Source of the DNA: Maricaulis sp034670125
Lineage (GTDB): Bacteria > Pseudomonadota > Alphaproteobacteria > Caulobacterales > Maricaulaceae
Length of the DNA stretch: 64,000 bases
Direction: 5' to 3'
Assembly: GCF_034670125.1 (NCBI RefSeq)
Contig: NZ_JAXMOC010000001.1
Span: 372,001 to 436,000 of the forward strand
Both the position numbers and the translations under genes were made by a program. Under the pieces are notes generated by a model. It did no database searches, was not told the DNA's origin, and worked only from the letters and a program-made list of their open reading frames with translations. Of this stretch, positions 16,609-24,103 are shown one piece after another (position 1 is the stretch's first letter; each line of letters opens with the position of its first letter).

Positions 16609-17025
16609 TTAGTTTAGAGTCTTGCTCGGTGCCTTTAGTGACAGGACGAGCGCACAGTCCGGCGTGTCTGTGCGCTGGCACTGGCTCGTGATCTCTTCCA
16701 GAGACGCTGCGAGCTGCCTGAGATCGGCGACCTTGCGATGGATTTGGGACAGATGCATCTCGGCCATCCCTGCAACCTGTTTGCAGGAAAAGGTCTGCTT
16801 CTCCGTCATGGTAAGAAGTTCCCTGACTTCCGCGAGAGCAAATCCCAACTGTCTTAGCCGAAGTGCAAACCGCAGGCGCTCGATGTCCGCCTGCGAAAAC
16901 AGCCTGTGGCCAGCGTCGGAGCGCGCCGATGCGGCGACCAGATCGATGCTCTCATAGTATCGGATCGTCTCGATGTTGCAGTCCAACAGCTTCGCGACGG
17001 TGCCTCGTTTAAGCGGTCCCTTCAT
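16609..17025 (-). CDS. merR: MerR-type mercury-like regulator
   Basis: 138-residue MerR-family protein. The winged helix-turn-helix is KRGTVAKLLDCNIETIRYYE, and the sensor cysteines are C81, C116 and C124 (TFSCKQ, TSQCQRTDTPDC). In mercury sensors they are C82, C117 and C126, so the 35-residue spacing is conserved and the last interval is one residue shorter. It is divergent from the merT-like gene, with the dyad promoter at 17056-17086 between them. Mercury response is probable by cysteine layout and by the neighbour; other thiophilic metals cannot be excluded. Confidence 0.82.
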   Translation of the reverse strand: MKGPLKRGTVAKLLDCNIETIRYYESIDLVAASARSDAGHRLFSQADIERLRFALRLRQLGFALAEVRELLTMTEKQTFSCKQVAGMAEMHLSQIHRKVADLRQLAASLEEITSQCQRTDTPDCALVLSLKAPSKTLN

Positions 17026-17055
17026 CGGGTCAACCTGTCCCCATGCAAATTTCTC

Positions 17056-17086
17056 TTGATCCTGCAGTTACTACAGGGACTACCAT
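17056..17086 (+). promoter_or_regulatory. MerR-type divergent promoter/operator for the merT-like operon
   Basis: -35 TTGATC (17056-17061), 19-bp spacer, -10 TACCAT (17081-17086). The dyad CCTGCAG, 3 nt, CTACAGG lies across the spacer. The predicted start site (about 17093-17095) falls at or just before the merT-like ATG at 17096. Confidence 0.78.
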
Positions 17087-17095
17087 TCTGCAGTT

Positions 17096-17458
17096 ATGAG
17101 ATCGACCCAGAAAAACCTTATCCCTTCATCCTTCGTATCTGGCAGCGGGGCAGTCAGCGGCTTTCTCGCTTTTGTCGGCGCGTCCTGCTGCGTGGTTCCG
17201 ATCTTACTAGTTCAACTTGGTGTCGCCTCCGGCTTGGTTGCAAAGCTCGGTTTCTTTGCACGCTGGCAGGATTGGTTCGCTTGGGGGGCGACCGGCATGC
17301 TCGCGTTCTCGCTGACGCTGGCGTTGTGGCGCGGAAGCCCGGGCCGGATATTCTGGATATGGTGGATTGTTGGCGCGGTATTTCTCGCCGTGTCGCTCAT
17401 CCTGCCGAACTACGAGATGCGATTGCAAAGCTGGTTATTGGACTGGCTCCGAGCTTGA
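17096..17458 (+). CDS. merT: MerT-like mercuric ion transporter
   Basis: 120-residue inner-membrane protein with three hydrophobic segments. The first contains FVGASCCVVPILLVQLGV with vicinal cysteines C31-C32, the Hg(II)-binding pair of MerT helix 1. The second cysteine pair found in the cytoplasmic loop of classical MerT is absent. No MerP or MerA gene lies nearby. The start directly follows the predicted transcription start, so the message may be leaderless. The stop lies 1 nt before the next ATG. Identification rests on the CC motif, size and divergent MerR. Confidence 0.75.
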   Translation: MRSTQKNLIPSSFVSGSGAVSGFLAFVGASCCVVPILLVQLGVASGLVAKLGFFARWQDWFAWGATGMLAFSLTLALWRGSPGRIFWIWWIVGAVFLAVSLILPNYEMRLQSWLLDWLRA

Positions 17459-17459
17459 T

Positions 17460-17999
17460 ATGGCCAAACCTTCGCCGACCTATCAGTTTCGCGACGGAGG
17501 AACTATACCGCCGCCCGGGCCTATCGGTCGTCTCTCACGCCTGATTTTCGGCGCAGGCGCAATCTATTGGGCGGCCCAATTGTTTCGCTTCGGCGAGATG
17601 GATGCCTTGACCAATGCATGGGTGATCGGGTTCACGGCGTTTGCTGTCCACTTGGCCCCATACACGCTGAACATTGGACTGGGTTTTCGGCTAGGGCTTT
17701 GGCCTCGACTGCTGGCTACGGGCTTGTTGATCGGCGCCGCGGCTATCGGATGGCAATCTTCCGGCGAGTGGATCAATTCACAGCTTTGGTCGACCACCTA
17801 TTGGCTCAATACCTATGTCTATCTCCACCTTGGTGGTTCATTTTTCCTGGCTGCTCTCTTCGGAACGCCCGGCTGCGAAATGCGCGCAATACCGATATTG
17901 ATTGGCCGGATAGCAGGGCGTGAAACCCGCGATCACGAATGTCCCGGGCCGATTGGTGCAATTGATCAATGGGAGCGTTCCTTAAAGTCCGATGGTTGA
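17460..17999 (+). CDS. Unknown membrane protein of the merT-like operon
   Basis: 179-residue protein, family not recognised. Four to five hydrophobic segments span about 22-42, 50-70, 78-100 and 115-135. The N-terminus is short and cytoplasmic-like (MAKPSPTYQFRDGGTIPPPG). The C-terminal tail has two cysteines, in GTPGCEMRAIPIL (C139) and DHECPGPIGA (C161), which could be metal ligands. The ATG at 17460 sits 1 nt after the merT stop and its own stop overlaps the next ATG by 8 nt. Translational coupling on both sides makes it an integral member of this operon. Confidence 0.72.
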   Translation: MAKPSPTYQFRDGGTIPPPGPIGRLSRLIFGAGAIYWAAQLFRFGEMDALTNAWVIGFTAFAVHLAPYTLNIGLGFRLGLWPRLLATGLLIGAAAIGWQSSGEWINSQLWSTTYWLNTYVYLHLGGSFFLAALFGTPGCEMRAIPILIGRIAGRETRDHECPGPIGAIDQWERSLKSDG

Positions 18000-18243
18000 T
18001 ATCCAACTCAAATCAACACTCACCTGTCCCCATTGTGGCAGCATACACGCCAATTTGGAGATGCCGACGAACGCCTGCCAGTACTTCTGGGACTGTCCGT
18101 CATGCAGCACGCTGCTGAAACCGAAGCCGGGCGATTGCTGCGTCTTCTGCTCCTTTGGAACCGTACCGTGCCCGCCTATTCAGGAGGGCGATGCGTGCTG
18201 TGCAGCAGGGTGGCCTCCCCGCGCTCGTCGGCTTGGGTGTTAG
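17992..18243 (+). CDS. GDCCVxC domain protein, Cys-rich
   Basis: 83-residue soluble protein with twelve cysteines. Two zinc-ribbon pairs (TCPHC, C12/C15; DCPSC, C35/C38) are followed by the family hallmark GDCCVFCSFGTVPCPPIQ (C49, C50, C53, C60) and a terminal CC pair (C69/C70). It is known as a GDCCVxC (seleno)protein; this copy uses cysteine rather than selenocysteine in the motif. The family is found near merT genes, but no biochemical role is firmly established. A cytosolic mercury-binding or thiol-transfer function is plausible. The last residues (about 72-83) are Arg-rich and atypical. Confidence 0.82.
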   Translation: MVDIQLKSTLTCPHCGSIHANLEMPTNACQYFWDCPSCSTLLKPKPGDCCVFCSFGTVPCPPIQEGDACCAAGWPPRARRLGC

Positions 18244-18532
18244 AGTACGGCACATCATGCGCTTTGTGCGGTGAACCGGACAATTCAGACATCCGCCGAA
18301 TACAGAACTCAGCCGACAGGTTATGACCCCTCCTAAGCCAAAGCGGATGCTAGGTGTTGGCAAGAAGTCAATGCGGCCAAATGATCGTACAGCAGATCAG
18401 GGCTGTCGACCTTGTCGTGGCCCTTTTGAACACACAAACGATCCACTTGGATCATGAACCCCGACGCTTTCCAGCTTGGTTTGTCCAAGCTTCTTGGACT
18501 TTGTCCAACGACTTGTGACGTCCAACAAAAGA
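18244..18532. repeat. Gap at island edge with two tandem hairpins
   Basis: 290 bp between the GDCCVxC gene and tRNA-Arg without a credible gene. Two small perfect stems sit next to the tRNA: GCTTGG/CCAAGC (18474-18490) and TTGGAC/GTCCAA (18494-18508), both containing TTTGTCCAA. No integrase gene or clear attachment-site duplicate was seen within the window. Confidence 0.45.
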
Positions 18533-18609
18533 TGGCGCACCCAAGAGGATTCGAACCTCTGACCTCTGCCTTCGGAGGGCAGCGCTCTATCCAGCTGAGC
18601 TATGGGTGC
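18533..18609 (-). tRNA. tRNA-Arg (anticodon CCG)
   Basis: On the minus strand a 77-nt cloverleaf: 7-bp acceptor stem GCACCCA/TGGGTGC, discriminator G and an encoded CCA. The anticodon stem CTGCC/GGCAG encloses loop CTCCGAA, giving anticodon CCG, which reads CGG. The T-arm has GGTTCGAATCC. The 3' end faces the metal island, as expected when a tRNA has served as an integration site. Confidence 0.96.
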
Positions 18610-18695
18610 GTTGAACGCGAACCCATAGCCGATGCCGCTGAGGTGCGCAACGCGGCTGTACTCTCGCGTTTCAGTGTATTGGCGGCGTCCGGCTC

Positions 18696-19106
18696 TCAGC
18701 CCTGGTCGGTTGATTGCTGCTGTCGGCGCACGGCATAGGCGACGCGGCCCAGCCCGGCGACCAGTGCGGCAACCACCGCCACCATCGAGACGGTATTGGC
18801 GAGGTCCAGCGGGGCGAGCAACCAGGCGCCGGCATGAACCAGGCCGCCGAGCACCAGGGCCAGTCCGAAAAAGCGCCGCGCCGCCATCAGGGCCGGCTTG
18901 CCATCGGTGGACGGGTCTGCGTCCCGCTCCCGCTTGCCGGTGGCATTGCCGAACAGCACGAGGACAAGACCGATCAGGACCTGGGTCACCCGATCGGGCA
19001 TGTCCGGACCGACCCAGTTGAAGTCGGCCAGCAAGGACAAGCCATACGCGGAGCCCAGCAGGATGGCGGCCAGCGCAATGGAGCCGCGGAGGGAACGGGT
19101 AATCAT
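18696..19106 (-). CDS. SdpI-like small membrane protein, partner of SdpR
   Basis: 136-residue protein with four hydrophobic segments. GLVLVLFGNATGK matches the LGN-x-x-x-K pattern of the SdpI/YhfL family, whose founding member confers immunity to the SdpC toxin in Bacillus. The rest is too short and divergent for certainty. It follows the ArsR-type regulator with a 2-bp gap in the same transcript, the sdpR-sdpI arrangement. No SdpC-like toxin gene is seen nearby. Confidence 0.6.
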   Translation of the reverse strand: MITRSLRGSIALAAILLGSAYGLSLLADFNWVGPDMPDRVTQVLIGLVLVLFGNATGKRERDADPSTDGKPALMAARRFFGLALVLGGLVHAGAWLLAPLDLANTVSMVAVVAALVAGLGRVAYAVRRQQQSTDQG

Positions 19107-19108
19107 GG

Positions 19109-19408
19109 CTATTCCTTTCGTTCAGACGGTGCGTCGGGCGCCGGACGGGTGCCGAAGCCGAACGCTCCGGCAAAACCGAGCAGGGCTTCCTCGAGCACCG
19201 AGACATTGAGATGATAGATGACCGACTTGCCGGCCTTTTCGGTCGAGACCAGACCGGCCGCTTTCAGCGCGTTGAAGTGCGCCGACATGGTCGGTCGCGA
19301 CACCGGGAAGGCGTCGGCCAGCTCACCGGCGCTGCGCGGCCCTGACTTCAGCATGTGCAGGACTTCACGACGGGTCGGATCGGACAGGGCTTTGAAAACA
19401 TCACTCAT
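19109..19408 (-). CDS. ArsR-family autorepressor (SdpR-like)
   Basis: 99-residue winged helix-turn-helix protein, matching SdpR-type autorepressors: SDVFKALSDPTRREVLHML, then SAGELADAFPVSRPTMSAHF and VSTEKAGKSVIYHLN. It lacks the metal-binding CxC of ArsR metal sensors. A perfect 20-bp palindrome overlaps its own -10 box four bases before the start codon, which fits autorepression. The downstream partner is the SdpI-like membrane protein. Confidence 0.87.
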   Translation of the reverse strand: MSDVFKALSDPTRREVLHMLKSGPRSAGELADAFPVSRPTMSAHFNALKAAGLVSTEKAGKSVIYHLNVSVLEEALLGFAGAFGFGTRPAPDAPSERKE

Positions 19409-19412
19409 GAAG

Positions 19413-19444
19413 AGATAATTAGCTAATTATCTAATTGATGTCAA
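19413..19444 (-). promoter_or_regulatory. Autorepressed sdpR-like promoter with 20-bp palindrome
   Basis: On the minus strand, a consensus -35 TTGACA (19444-19439), 17-bp spacer and -10 TAATTA (19421-19416). The operator AGATAATTAGCTAATTATCT (19413-19432) is a perfect palindrome covering the -10 box. Binding there would block polymerase directly. Confidence 0.85.
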
Positions 19445-19525
19445 CAGGGCCGGACAGGAAAGCGCCCCGGAACCGGTCCGGGGCGTCAGCGATCAGGATG
19501 GTGTCGTAGCGCAGCGCAGCACAGC

Positions 19526-19897
19526 TCAGCCCAGCCCCACCACGCCGTCATCGTCCATGTCGTCGGCATTTCGCCGCCCGCCCAGGTCATCGCCGTCTGA
19601 GTCGTCGCGTCGGCGGCGACCCTCCTTGTGAGTGGAGTAACCGGTCATGCCGACGCCCCAGTCACGGTCAAAGCCGTCAACGCCGCGATTGCGGAAGCGG
19701 ACCTTCTTGCCCGGGCGCATCAGCCACGCATACAGCCAGATCGACACGACCGCGCTGACCAGGATCAGAACCAGGGCAAATCCGGCGCCGGTCTCGCCTT
19801 GCGGCTGCAGGAAAACCCCGAAAAACCAGGCCAGGGCCACAAAAAGCGGTGCACTCACGGCGATGGCGAAAAACTGGCGGATGATGTGCGTACGCAT
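19526..19897 (-). CDS. Hypothetical membrane protein with acidic/basic tail
   Basis: 123-residue protein with two hydrophobic helices (about 9-32 and 38-60) followed by a highly charged tail (HKEGRRRRDDSDGDDLGG, NADDMDDDG). No family recognised. It probably sits in the inner membrane with the tail in the cytosol. It lies downstream of sdpR's promoter region but on the same strand upstream of it, so it is a separate transcript. It may be lineage-specific. Confidence 0.55.
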   Translation of the reverse strand: MRTHIIRQFFAIAVSAPLFVALAWFFGVFLQPQGETGAGFALVLILVSAVVSIWLYAWLMRPGKKVRFRNRGVDGFDRDWGVGMTGYSTHKEGRRRRDDSDGDDLGGRRNADDMDDDGVVGLG

Positions 19898-20061
19898 GCT
19901 GGCCTCCCTGATATCCGACCATTCGGGCTGGCGGCCTGTCCGGTCTGCTGTCTTTCGGCCCTCCTTTGGCCACGAACAGAATGCGCGGCAATCATGCCGA
20001 AAAAGGGGCAGGCCTTGCGGGACCGGTCACGCCGGTGTCCCAGCTGACAGGCCACGCCGGC

Positions 20062-21021
20062 TCAGCCATCCTGGCGGTTATAGGTAAGCGCAAGGAAGAC
20101 ATCCTCCAGGTCGGCTTCCTCGGTCCGCAAATCCTCAATCCGTCCACCGGCGACGCGAAACTTCTCGATCATCTCGGCGACCGATTGCTGGCCATAGCGA
20201 TAGGTGATCGCCAGCGCACCGTCCGACCGGATTTCTGCATCATACTCGGCCAGCTCGGCGGGGACGGCGGTCAGGGGTTCGGCCGGCTCGATCACCAGCG
20301 TCTTCGAGTCCATCCGCTTGAGCAGGGTTTCCTTGGGCTCACAGGCAATGACCTGGCCGTGATCAATGATGGCAATCTGGTCGCACAACTCCTGCGCTTC
20401 TTCCAGATAATGCGTGGTCAACACGATGGTGGTGCCGCGGGCATGCAGCTCGCGGACATACTCCCAGAGCTGGCGGCGCAGCTCGATATCCACGCCGGCG
20501 GTCGGCTCGTCGAGGACCAGGATGGGCGGGGTGTGCACCATGGCCTTGGCGACCAGGAGGCGCCGCTTCATGCCACCGGAGAGCTGGCGCACATAGGCAT
20601 TGCGCTTGTCCGACAGGCCCACCGCTTCAAGCAATTCGTCGGTCTTCCGGTCCGCCTTGGGCACACCATAGAAGCCGGCCATCAGCTCCAGCGTCTCGTG
20701 GGGCGTGAAGAAGACGTCCATATTGATTTCCTGGGGCACGACCCCGATCGCGGCGCGCGCGGCACGACTGTCCTGGTCGATATCGATGCCCCAGGTCTTC
20801 GCGGTCCCGCCTGTCTTCTTCACCAGTCCTGCGAAAATATTGATGAAGGTGGACTTGCCGGCCCCATTGGGTCCCAGCAGACCGAATATGGAGCCGCGTG
20901 GCACCTTCAGGTCGACGCCTTTGAGGGCCTCCTTCGGTTCGGACAGCTTGGAGCCGCGATAGGTTTTCTTCAGGCCTGTGGCTTCGAGCGCGAAATCGGG
21001 AAGGGGGGAGCTGTCGGACAT
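20062..21021 (-). CDS. ABC transporter ATP-binding protein (drug/polysaccharide type)
   Basis: 319-residue ATPase of the DrrA/CcmA type. Walker A GLLGPNGAGKST, Q-loop VVPQEIN, signature LSGGMKRRL, Walker B PILVLDEPTAGVD and H-loop TTHYLEE are intact. The C-terminal 70 residues form the extra beta-rich domain seen in such exporters. The start at 21021 (MSDSSPLP) is preferred because GAGG precedes it; an in-frame ATG at 21051 lacks a site. No permease gene is adjacent in this window, so the partner must be encoded elsewhere. Confidence 0.88.
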   Translation of the reverse strand: MSDSSPLPDFALEATGLKKTYRGSKLSEPKEALKGVDLKVPRGSIFGLLGPNGAGKSTFINIFAGLVKKTGGTAKTWGIDIDQDSRAARAAIGVVPQEINMDVFFTPHETLELMAGFYGVPKADRKTDELLEAVGLSDKRNAYVRQLSGGMKRRLLVAKAMVHTPPILVLDEPTAGVDIELRRQLWEYVRELHARGTTIVLTTHYLEEAQELCDQIAIIDHGQVIACEPKETLLKRMDSKTLVIEPAEPLTAVPAELAEYDAEIRSDGALAITYRYGQQSVAEMIEKFRVAGGRIEDLRTEEADLEDVFLALTYNRQDG

Positions 21022-21112
21022 GTCGCCTCGGAATTGACGGATGAGGGCCAAAGGCCATAACTAGTCTCCACACTTAGGGATCGTCATTCCTCCTGTCCAT
21101 GAGGGCTTGTCC

Positions 21113-21310
21113 ATGGCCGACGCCGCCAATTCCGTACCGCCGTCCGAAATCATCGTCACCGACCAGCACCGCATGGCCTGCGACGGCGGCGGTGGGGCGC
21201 TGGGACATCCTCGCGTCTATCTGGAAATGGGCCAGGACGATTTCGTCGAATGCCCCTATTGCGACCGCCGCTTCGTGAAAGCCGGCTCCGCCGAAGACCC
21301 CAAGACCTGA
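21113..21310 (+). CDS. Zinc-finger CHCC protein (NDUFS6-like)
   Basis: 65-residue protein of the zf-CHCC family: MACDGG...GHPRVYLEM...VECPYCDRRFV gives one Cys, one His and two Cys as zinc ligands. Homologues include the mitochondrial complex I subunit NDUFS6, and bacterial copies are widespread in alphaproteobacteria. The start ATG at 21113 is preferred over a TTG two codons upstream. It is divergent from the ABC ATPase gene. Function in bacteria is not firmly known. Confidence 0.85.
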   Translation: MADAANSVPPSEIIVTDQHRMACDGGGGALGHPRVYLEMGQDDFVECPYCDRRFVKAGSAEDPKT

Positions 21311-21361
21311 CGCCCGAGTACAGACTGACGGGTCCGCAACAGACGGCTGGGGAGGCGTTCT

Positions 21362-22891
21362 GTGCCTGACACTGACACGACGCCCGCCAAGCGCGGAAAA
21401 TCCACATCGCAAATCATCGGCCTGTTCGCCGGCATCGTCATTGCGGCCGGTCTGCAGTTCCTGCCGCTTCCCGAGGGTGTCAGCCGCGAAGCCTGGATGC
21501 TGGCATCGCTAACGCTCCTTATGGCCTGCTGGTGGGCAACCGAAGCGATCCCGATTGCCGCCACCGCGCTGATCCCGATGGCGCTCTTCCCCTTTCTCGG
21601 CATCACCTCGACCGGGGCGGCGACAGCCCCCTATGCCAGCCCGATCGTGATGCTCTTGCTGGGCGGCTTCATCGTCGCCCTGTCGATCGAGCGCTGGAAC
21701 CTGCACACCCGCATCGCCCTCAACATTGTCAGCGGCTTTGGCGGGCGGCCGGCGGCGCTCATTCTCGGCTTCATGCTGGCCTCGGCGCTGTTGTCCATGT
21801 GGATCTCCAATACGGCGACCACGCTGATGATGATCCCGATTGCCCTGCGCGTGGCCCAAGAAGTTGAACGTGAAGGCGTGTCGTCGAAATTCTTCGCCCC
21901 GGCGCTGGCCCTCGGCGTCGCCTACGCTGCCTCCATCGGTGGAATGGCGACCCCGGTCGGCACCCCGACCAACCTCATCGGCATCGGCTATCTGCAAAAC
22001 GAGTTCGACATCGCGATCGATTTCGCCACCTGGATGGGCATCGGCCTGCCGGTGGTGATCGTCCTGATCCCGGTTGCCTGGTTCATCCTGACCCGCCTCG
22101 CTTTCAACCTGAAGACCAGCGGCAACAGCTCCGCAGCGCAAAACCTGGTTCGCGCCGAGCTGGCCAAACTGGGCCGAATGACCCGCCCGGAATGGCGCGT
22201 CGCTGCACTCTTCGGGACAGTTGCCATCCTGTGGATGGGCCGCGTCCTGCCGGGCGAGCTGATCGGGCGGCCTGACACGCAATGGGGCTGGAATCCGTTG
22301 CTGACCTGGATCGGCTCGACGCTCGACTTGCCGGTGACCCTGTCGCTCGGCAACACCCAGATCGCTGTGCTCGGCGCCCTCGCGACCTTCCTGGTCCCAG
22401 CTGGCGACCGCGGCGCGCGCAAGGGCGAGATGCTGATGGATTGGGAAGGCCTGGCCCGCCTGCCCTGGAATGTCGTCATCCTGTTCGGCGGCGGGCTGTC
22501 GCTGGCGGCGGCCCTTTCTTCGACCGGACTGGCTGACTGGCTGGGCGGACAGATGGGCTTCCTGGCCGATCTGCCGGTCCCGGTCCTGCTGCTGATCTTC
22601 GTCGCCCTGGTCGTCTTCCTGACCGAGTTGACCTCGAATGTCGCCACCACGACCGCCTTCCTGCCCGTGCTTGGCGTGATCGCGGTGGAGGCCGGCGTGC
22701 CGCCGCAGGACCTCGTCGTCCCGGTCGCGATTGCCGCCTCGACGGCCTTCATGTTGCCCGTCGCCACGGCGCCCAATGCCATCGTCTATGCCTCCGGCGC
22801 CGTGACCCAGTTGCAGATGATGAAAGCCGGCGTCCGCATCAATTTCGCCGCCATCGCCATCATCGCCGGCCTCTCCGTCCTGCTCGGCTGA
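21362..22891 (+). CDS. SLC13/DASS-family sodium:anion symporter
   Basis: 509-residue membrane protein with about twelve segments, typical of divalent anion:Na+ symporters that import dicarboxylates or related anions. Two SNT-type motifs are present, SMWISNTATTLMMIPIAL and ELTSNVATTTAFLPVL, which bind sodium and substrate carboxylates in characterised members. GTPTNLIG supports the assignment. The start is a GTG preceded by GGGGAGG at good spacing. The gene lies 51 bp after the zf-CHCC gene. Substrate cannot be told from sulfate or phosphate by sequence alone, but dicarboxylate is most likely. Confidence 0.88.
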   Translation: MPDTDTTPAKRGKSTSQIIGLFAGIVIAAGLQFLPLPEGVSREAWMLASLTLLMACWWATEAIPIAATALIPMALFPFLGITSTGAATAPYASPIVMLLLGGFIVALSIERWNLHTRIALNIVSGFGGRPAALILGFMLASALLSMWISNTATTLMMIPIALRVAQEVEREGVSSKFFAPALALGVAYAASIGGMATPVGTPTNLIGIGYLQNEFDIAIDFATWMGIGLPVVIVLIPVAWFILTRLAFNLKTSGNSSAAQNLVRAELAKLGRMTRPEWRVAALFGTVAILWMGRVLPGELIGRPDTQWGWNPLLTWIGSTLDLPVTLSLGNTQIAVLGALATFLVPAGDRGARKGEMLMDWEGLARLPWNVVILFGGGLSLAAALSSTGLADWLGGQMGFLADLPVPVLLLIFVALVVFLTELTSNVATTTAFLPVLGVIAVEAGVPPQDLVVPVAIAASTAFMLPVATAPNAIVYASGAVTQLQMMKAGVRINFAAIAIIAGLSVLLG

Positions 22892-22944
22892 CACAGGTCG
22901 AAAGGCGCCACGGCGTCACCGCCTGGCGTTTCGAGTGAAAGAGG

Positions 22945-23012
22945 GAACGGGATGTCGGACAATGCCGACATCGGGTTGATTTGTATAACGTGACATCGCC
23001 GACATCCCGTTC
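22945..23012. repeat. Three-part inverted repeat with alternative pairing
   Basis: GAACGGGATGTCGG (22945-22958) can pair with the near CCGACATC (22965-22972) or, over its full 14 bp, with CCGACATCCCGTTC (22999-23012). The two helices are mutually exclusive. It begins 53 bp after the symporter stop and lacks a T-run. Confidence 0.7.
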
Positions 23013-23254
23013 GCGAAGATTTCCCGGGCTGTCTCCACCCCGATTCCAATGCGTCAGGTAGATGGGGTCGGTCGTTTAGTGCCCCGCGACCTGGTCGCAC
23101 GCCCTGCCAGTGCATATCGGCTGTCACACCGCTGCCCGGACAGGCTCCGCTCGTTTCCGGGCACAAGTGACTGAGCTCGTGCCTCCCGTCCCGAAAACCG
23201 AAGCGATTATGGTGCTGGGTGGAGGGGGTGGGGATAGGTTTGTCTCTGTCCCCA

Positions 23255-23379
23255 CCCCACACACCGTCATCCCGATGACAATCGGGACCCAGACTGCGAC
23301 GCGAAGCCATTGCCACAATTGGTGAAAGCGCGCCTGCGAGACTGGGTCCTGACTTTCGTCAGGATGACGGTGTGTGGGG
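23255..23379. repeat. 125-bp palindromic intergenic repeat
   Basis: Perfect 18-bp outer arms CCCCACACACCGTCATCC (23255-23272) and GGATGACGGTGTGTGGGG (23362-23379). Inner blocks GGGACCCAG and CTGGGTCC extend the symmetry. Belongs to the same loose family as the repeats at 23411 and 26937. Confidence 0.75.
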
Positions 23380-23410
23380 AACAAGGCGGGGATAAAGGTG
23401 CAAAACTTTG

Positions 23411-23545
23411 TCATCCCGGACGGATGCCCGGCCTCGAGCCGGGCGGAGATCCGGGACCTATTATCACCAAAGCTGGCCGCACCGGGCTTGTGGGTCCCGG
23501 GTCTGCGGCCTGCCTTCGCAGGCCATCCGCCCGAGATTACAAGGC
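23411..23545. repeat. Intergenic GTCATCCCGG-type repeat, copy 2
   Basis: Starts GTCATCCCGGACGGATGCCC, contains GGGACCTAT and GGGTCCCGGG, and has internal GC-rich stems. Matches the copy at 26937-27054 in order and spacing of these blocks, with variable stem sequences. Confidence 0.6.
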
Positions 23546-23601
23546 AATACAAACCACCGTTCCCATTGAACCAAACCATCCCCGCTATACACCTTGTCTC
23601 C

Positions 23602-24000
23602 ATGACCGAGCTTGCCACCGACCTCTCCCGCCTGATCGTCCAGCTGTTTGCGCTGTGGCTGATCGCCGTTGCCGGGCTTTGCCTGTTGCGGCCGCGCCTG
23701 GCCCTCGAGGGATTGGGCGCGATGGGATCAACGCCGCTGATCCATTTTGGCGAGCACACGCTGCGCGCCCTGGTCGGTCTGGCCCTGATCGGCGTGTCCG
23801 ACGCCACGCCCTGGCCGCAGTATTTCCTCTGGGCTGGCGTCTTCATCGTCGGCAGTTCGGCGCTCATCACCCTCGCACCACGCCGCTGGCACCACGCCTA
23901 TGCAATGTTCTGGGCCGAACGCCTGCCACCCTGGTCGTTACAAGTGTTGGCGCCGTTTACCGCGGTAGCGGGTGGCGCATTGTTTTGGGTGGTAAGTTGA
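23602..24000 (+). CDS. Hypothetical four-helix membrane protein upstream of polA
   Basis: 132-residue protein with four hydrophobic segments (about 10-28, 50-64, 70-88 and 110-130). Family not recognised. The start ATG at 23602 (MTELATDLSRL) is the first after the intergenic repeats. Codon use and GC content match the core genome. It is 103 bp before polA in the same direction, and a shared transcript is possible but not shown. Confidence 0.6.
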   Translation: MTELATDLSRLIVQLFALWLIAVAGLCLLRPRLALEGLGAMGSTPLIHFGEHTLRALVGLALIGVSDATPWPQYFLWAGVFIVGSSALITLAPRRWHHAYAMFWAERLPPWSLQVLAPFTAVAGGALFWVVS

Positions 24001-24103
24001 TGGCCGTCCCCACCGCACTCCCCCCATGACCCCGCGCCGTCCCCGCGCTAGTCTCCGGCACAACTGATTTGCCCGCCTGCGCATCCGCCCGGAGAGACAC
24101 GCC

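Noticed and set aside
18361..18480. Possible integrase remnant beside tRNA-Arg
   Set aside because: A minus-strand stretch reads GHDKVDSPDLLYDHLAALT, but no tyrosine-recombinase catalytic motif is visible, so it is too weak to call.
18397..19206. Minus-strand frame spanning the tRNA-Arg
   Set aside because: It reads through a tRNA and the SdpI-like gene in another frame; no protein-like features.
21509..22894. 461-residue minus-strand open frame
   Set aside because: Antisense to the DASS symporter; Asp/Gln/Arg-rich shadow without motifs.
23124..23870. Minus-strand frame in the repeat region upstream of polA
   Set aside because: Composed of palindromic intergenic repeats and antisense of the 23602-24000 gene.
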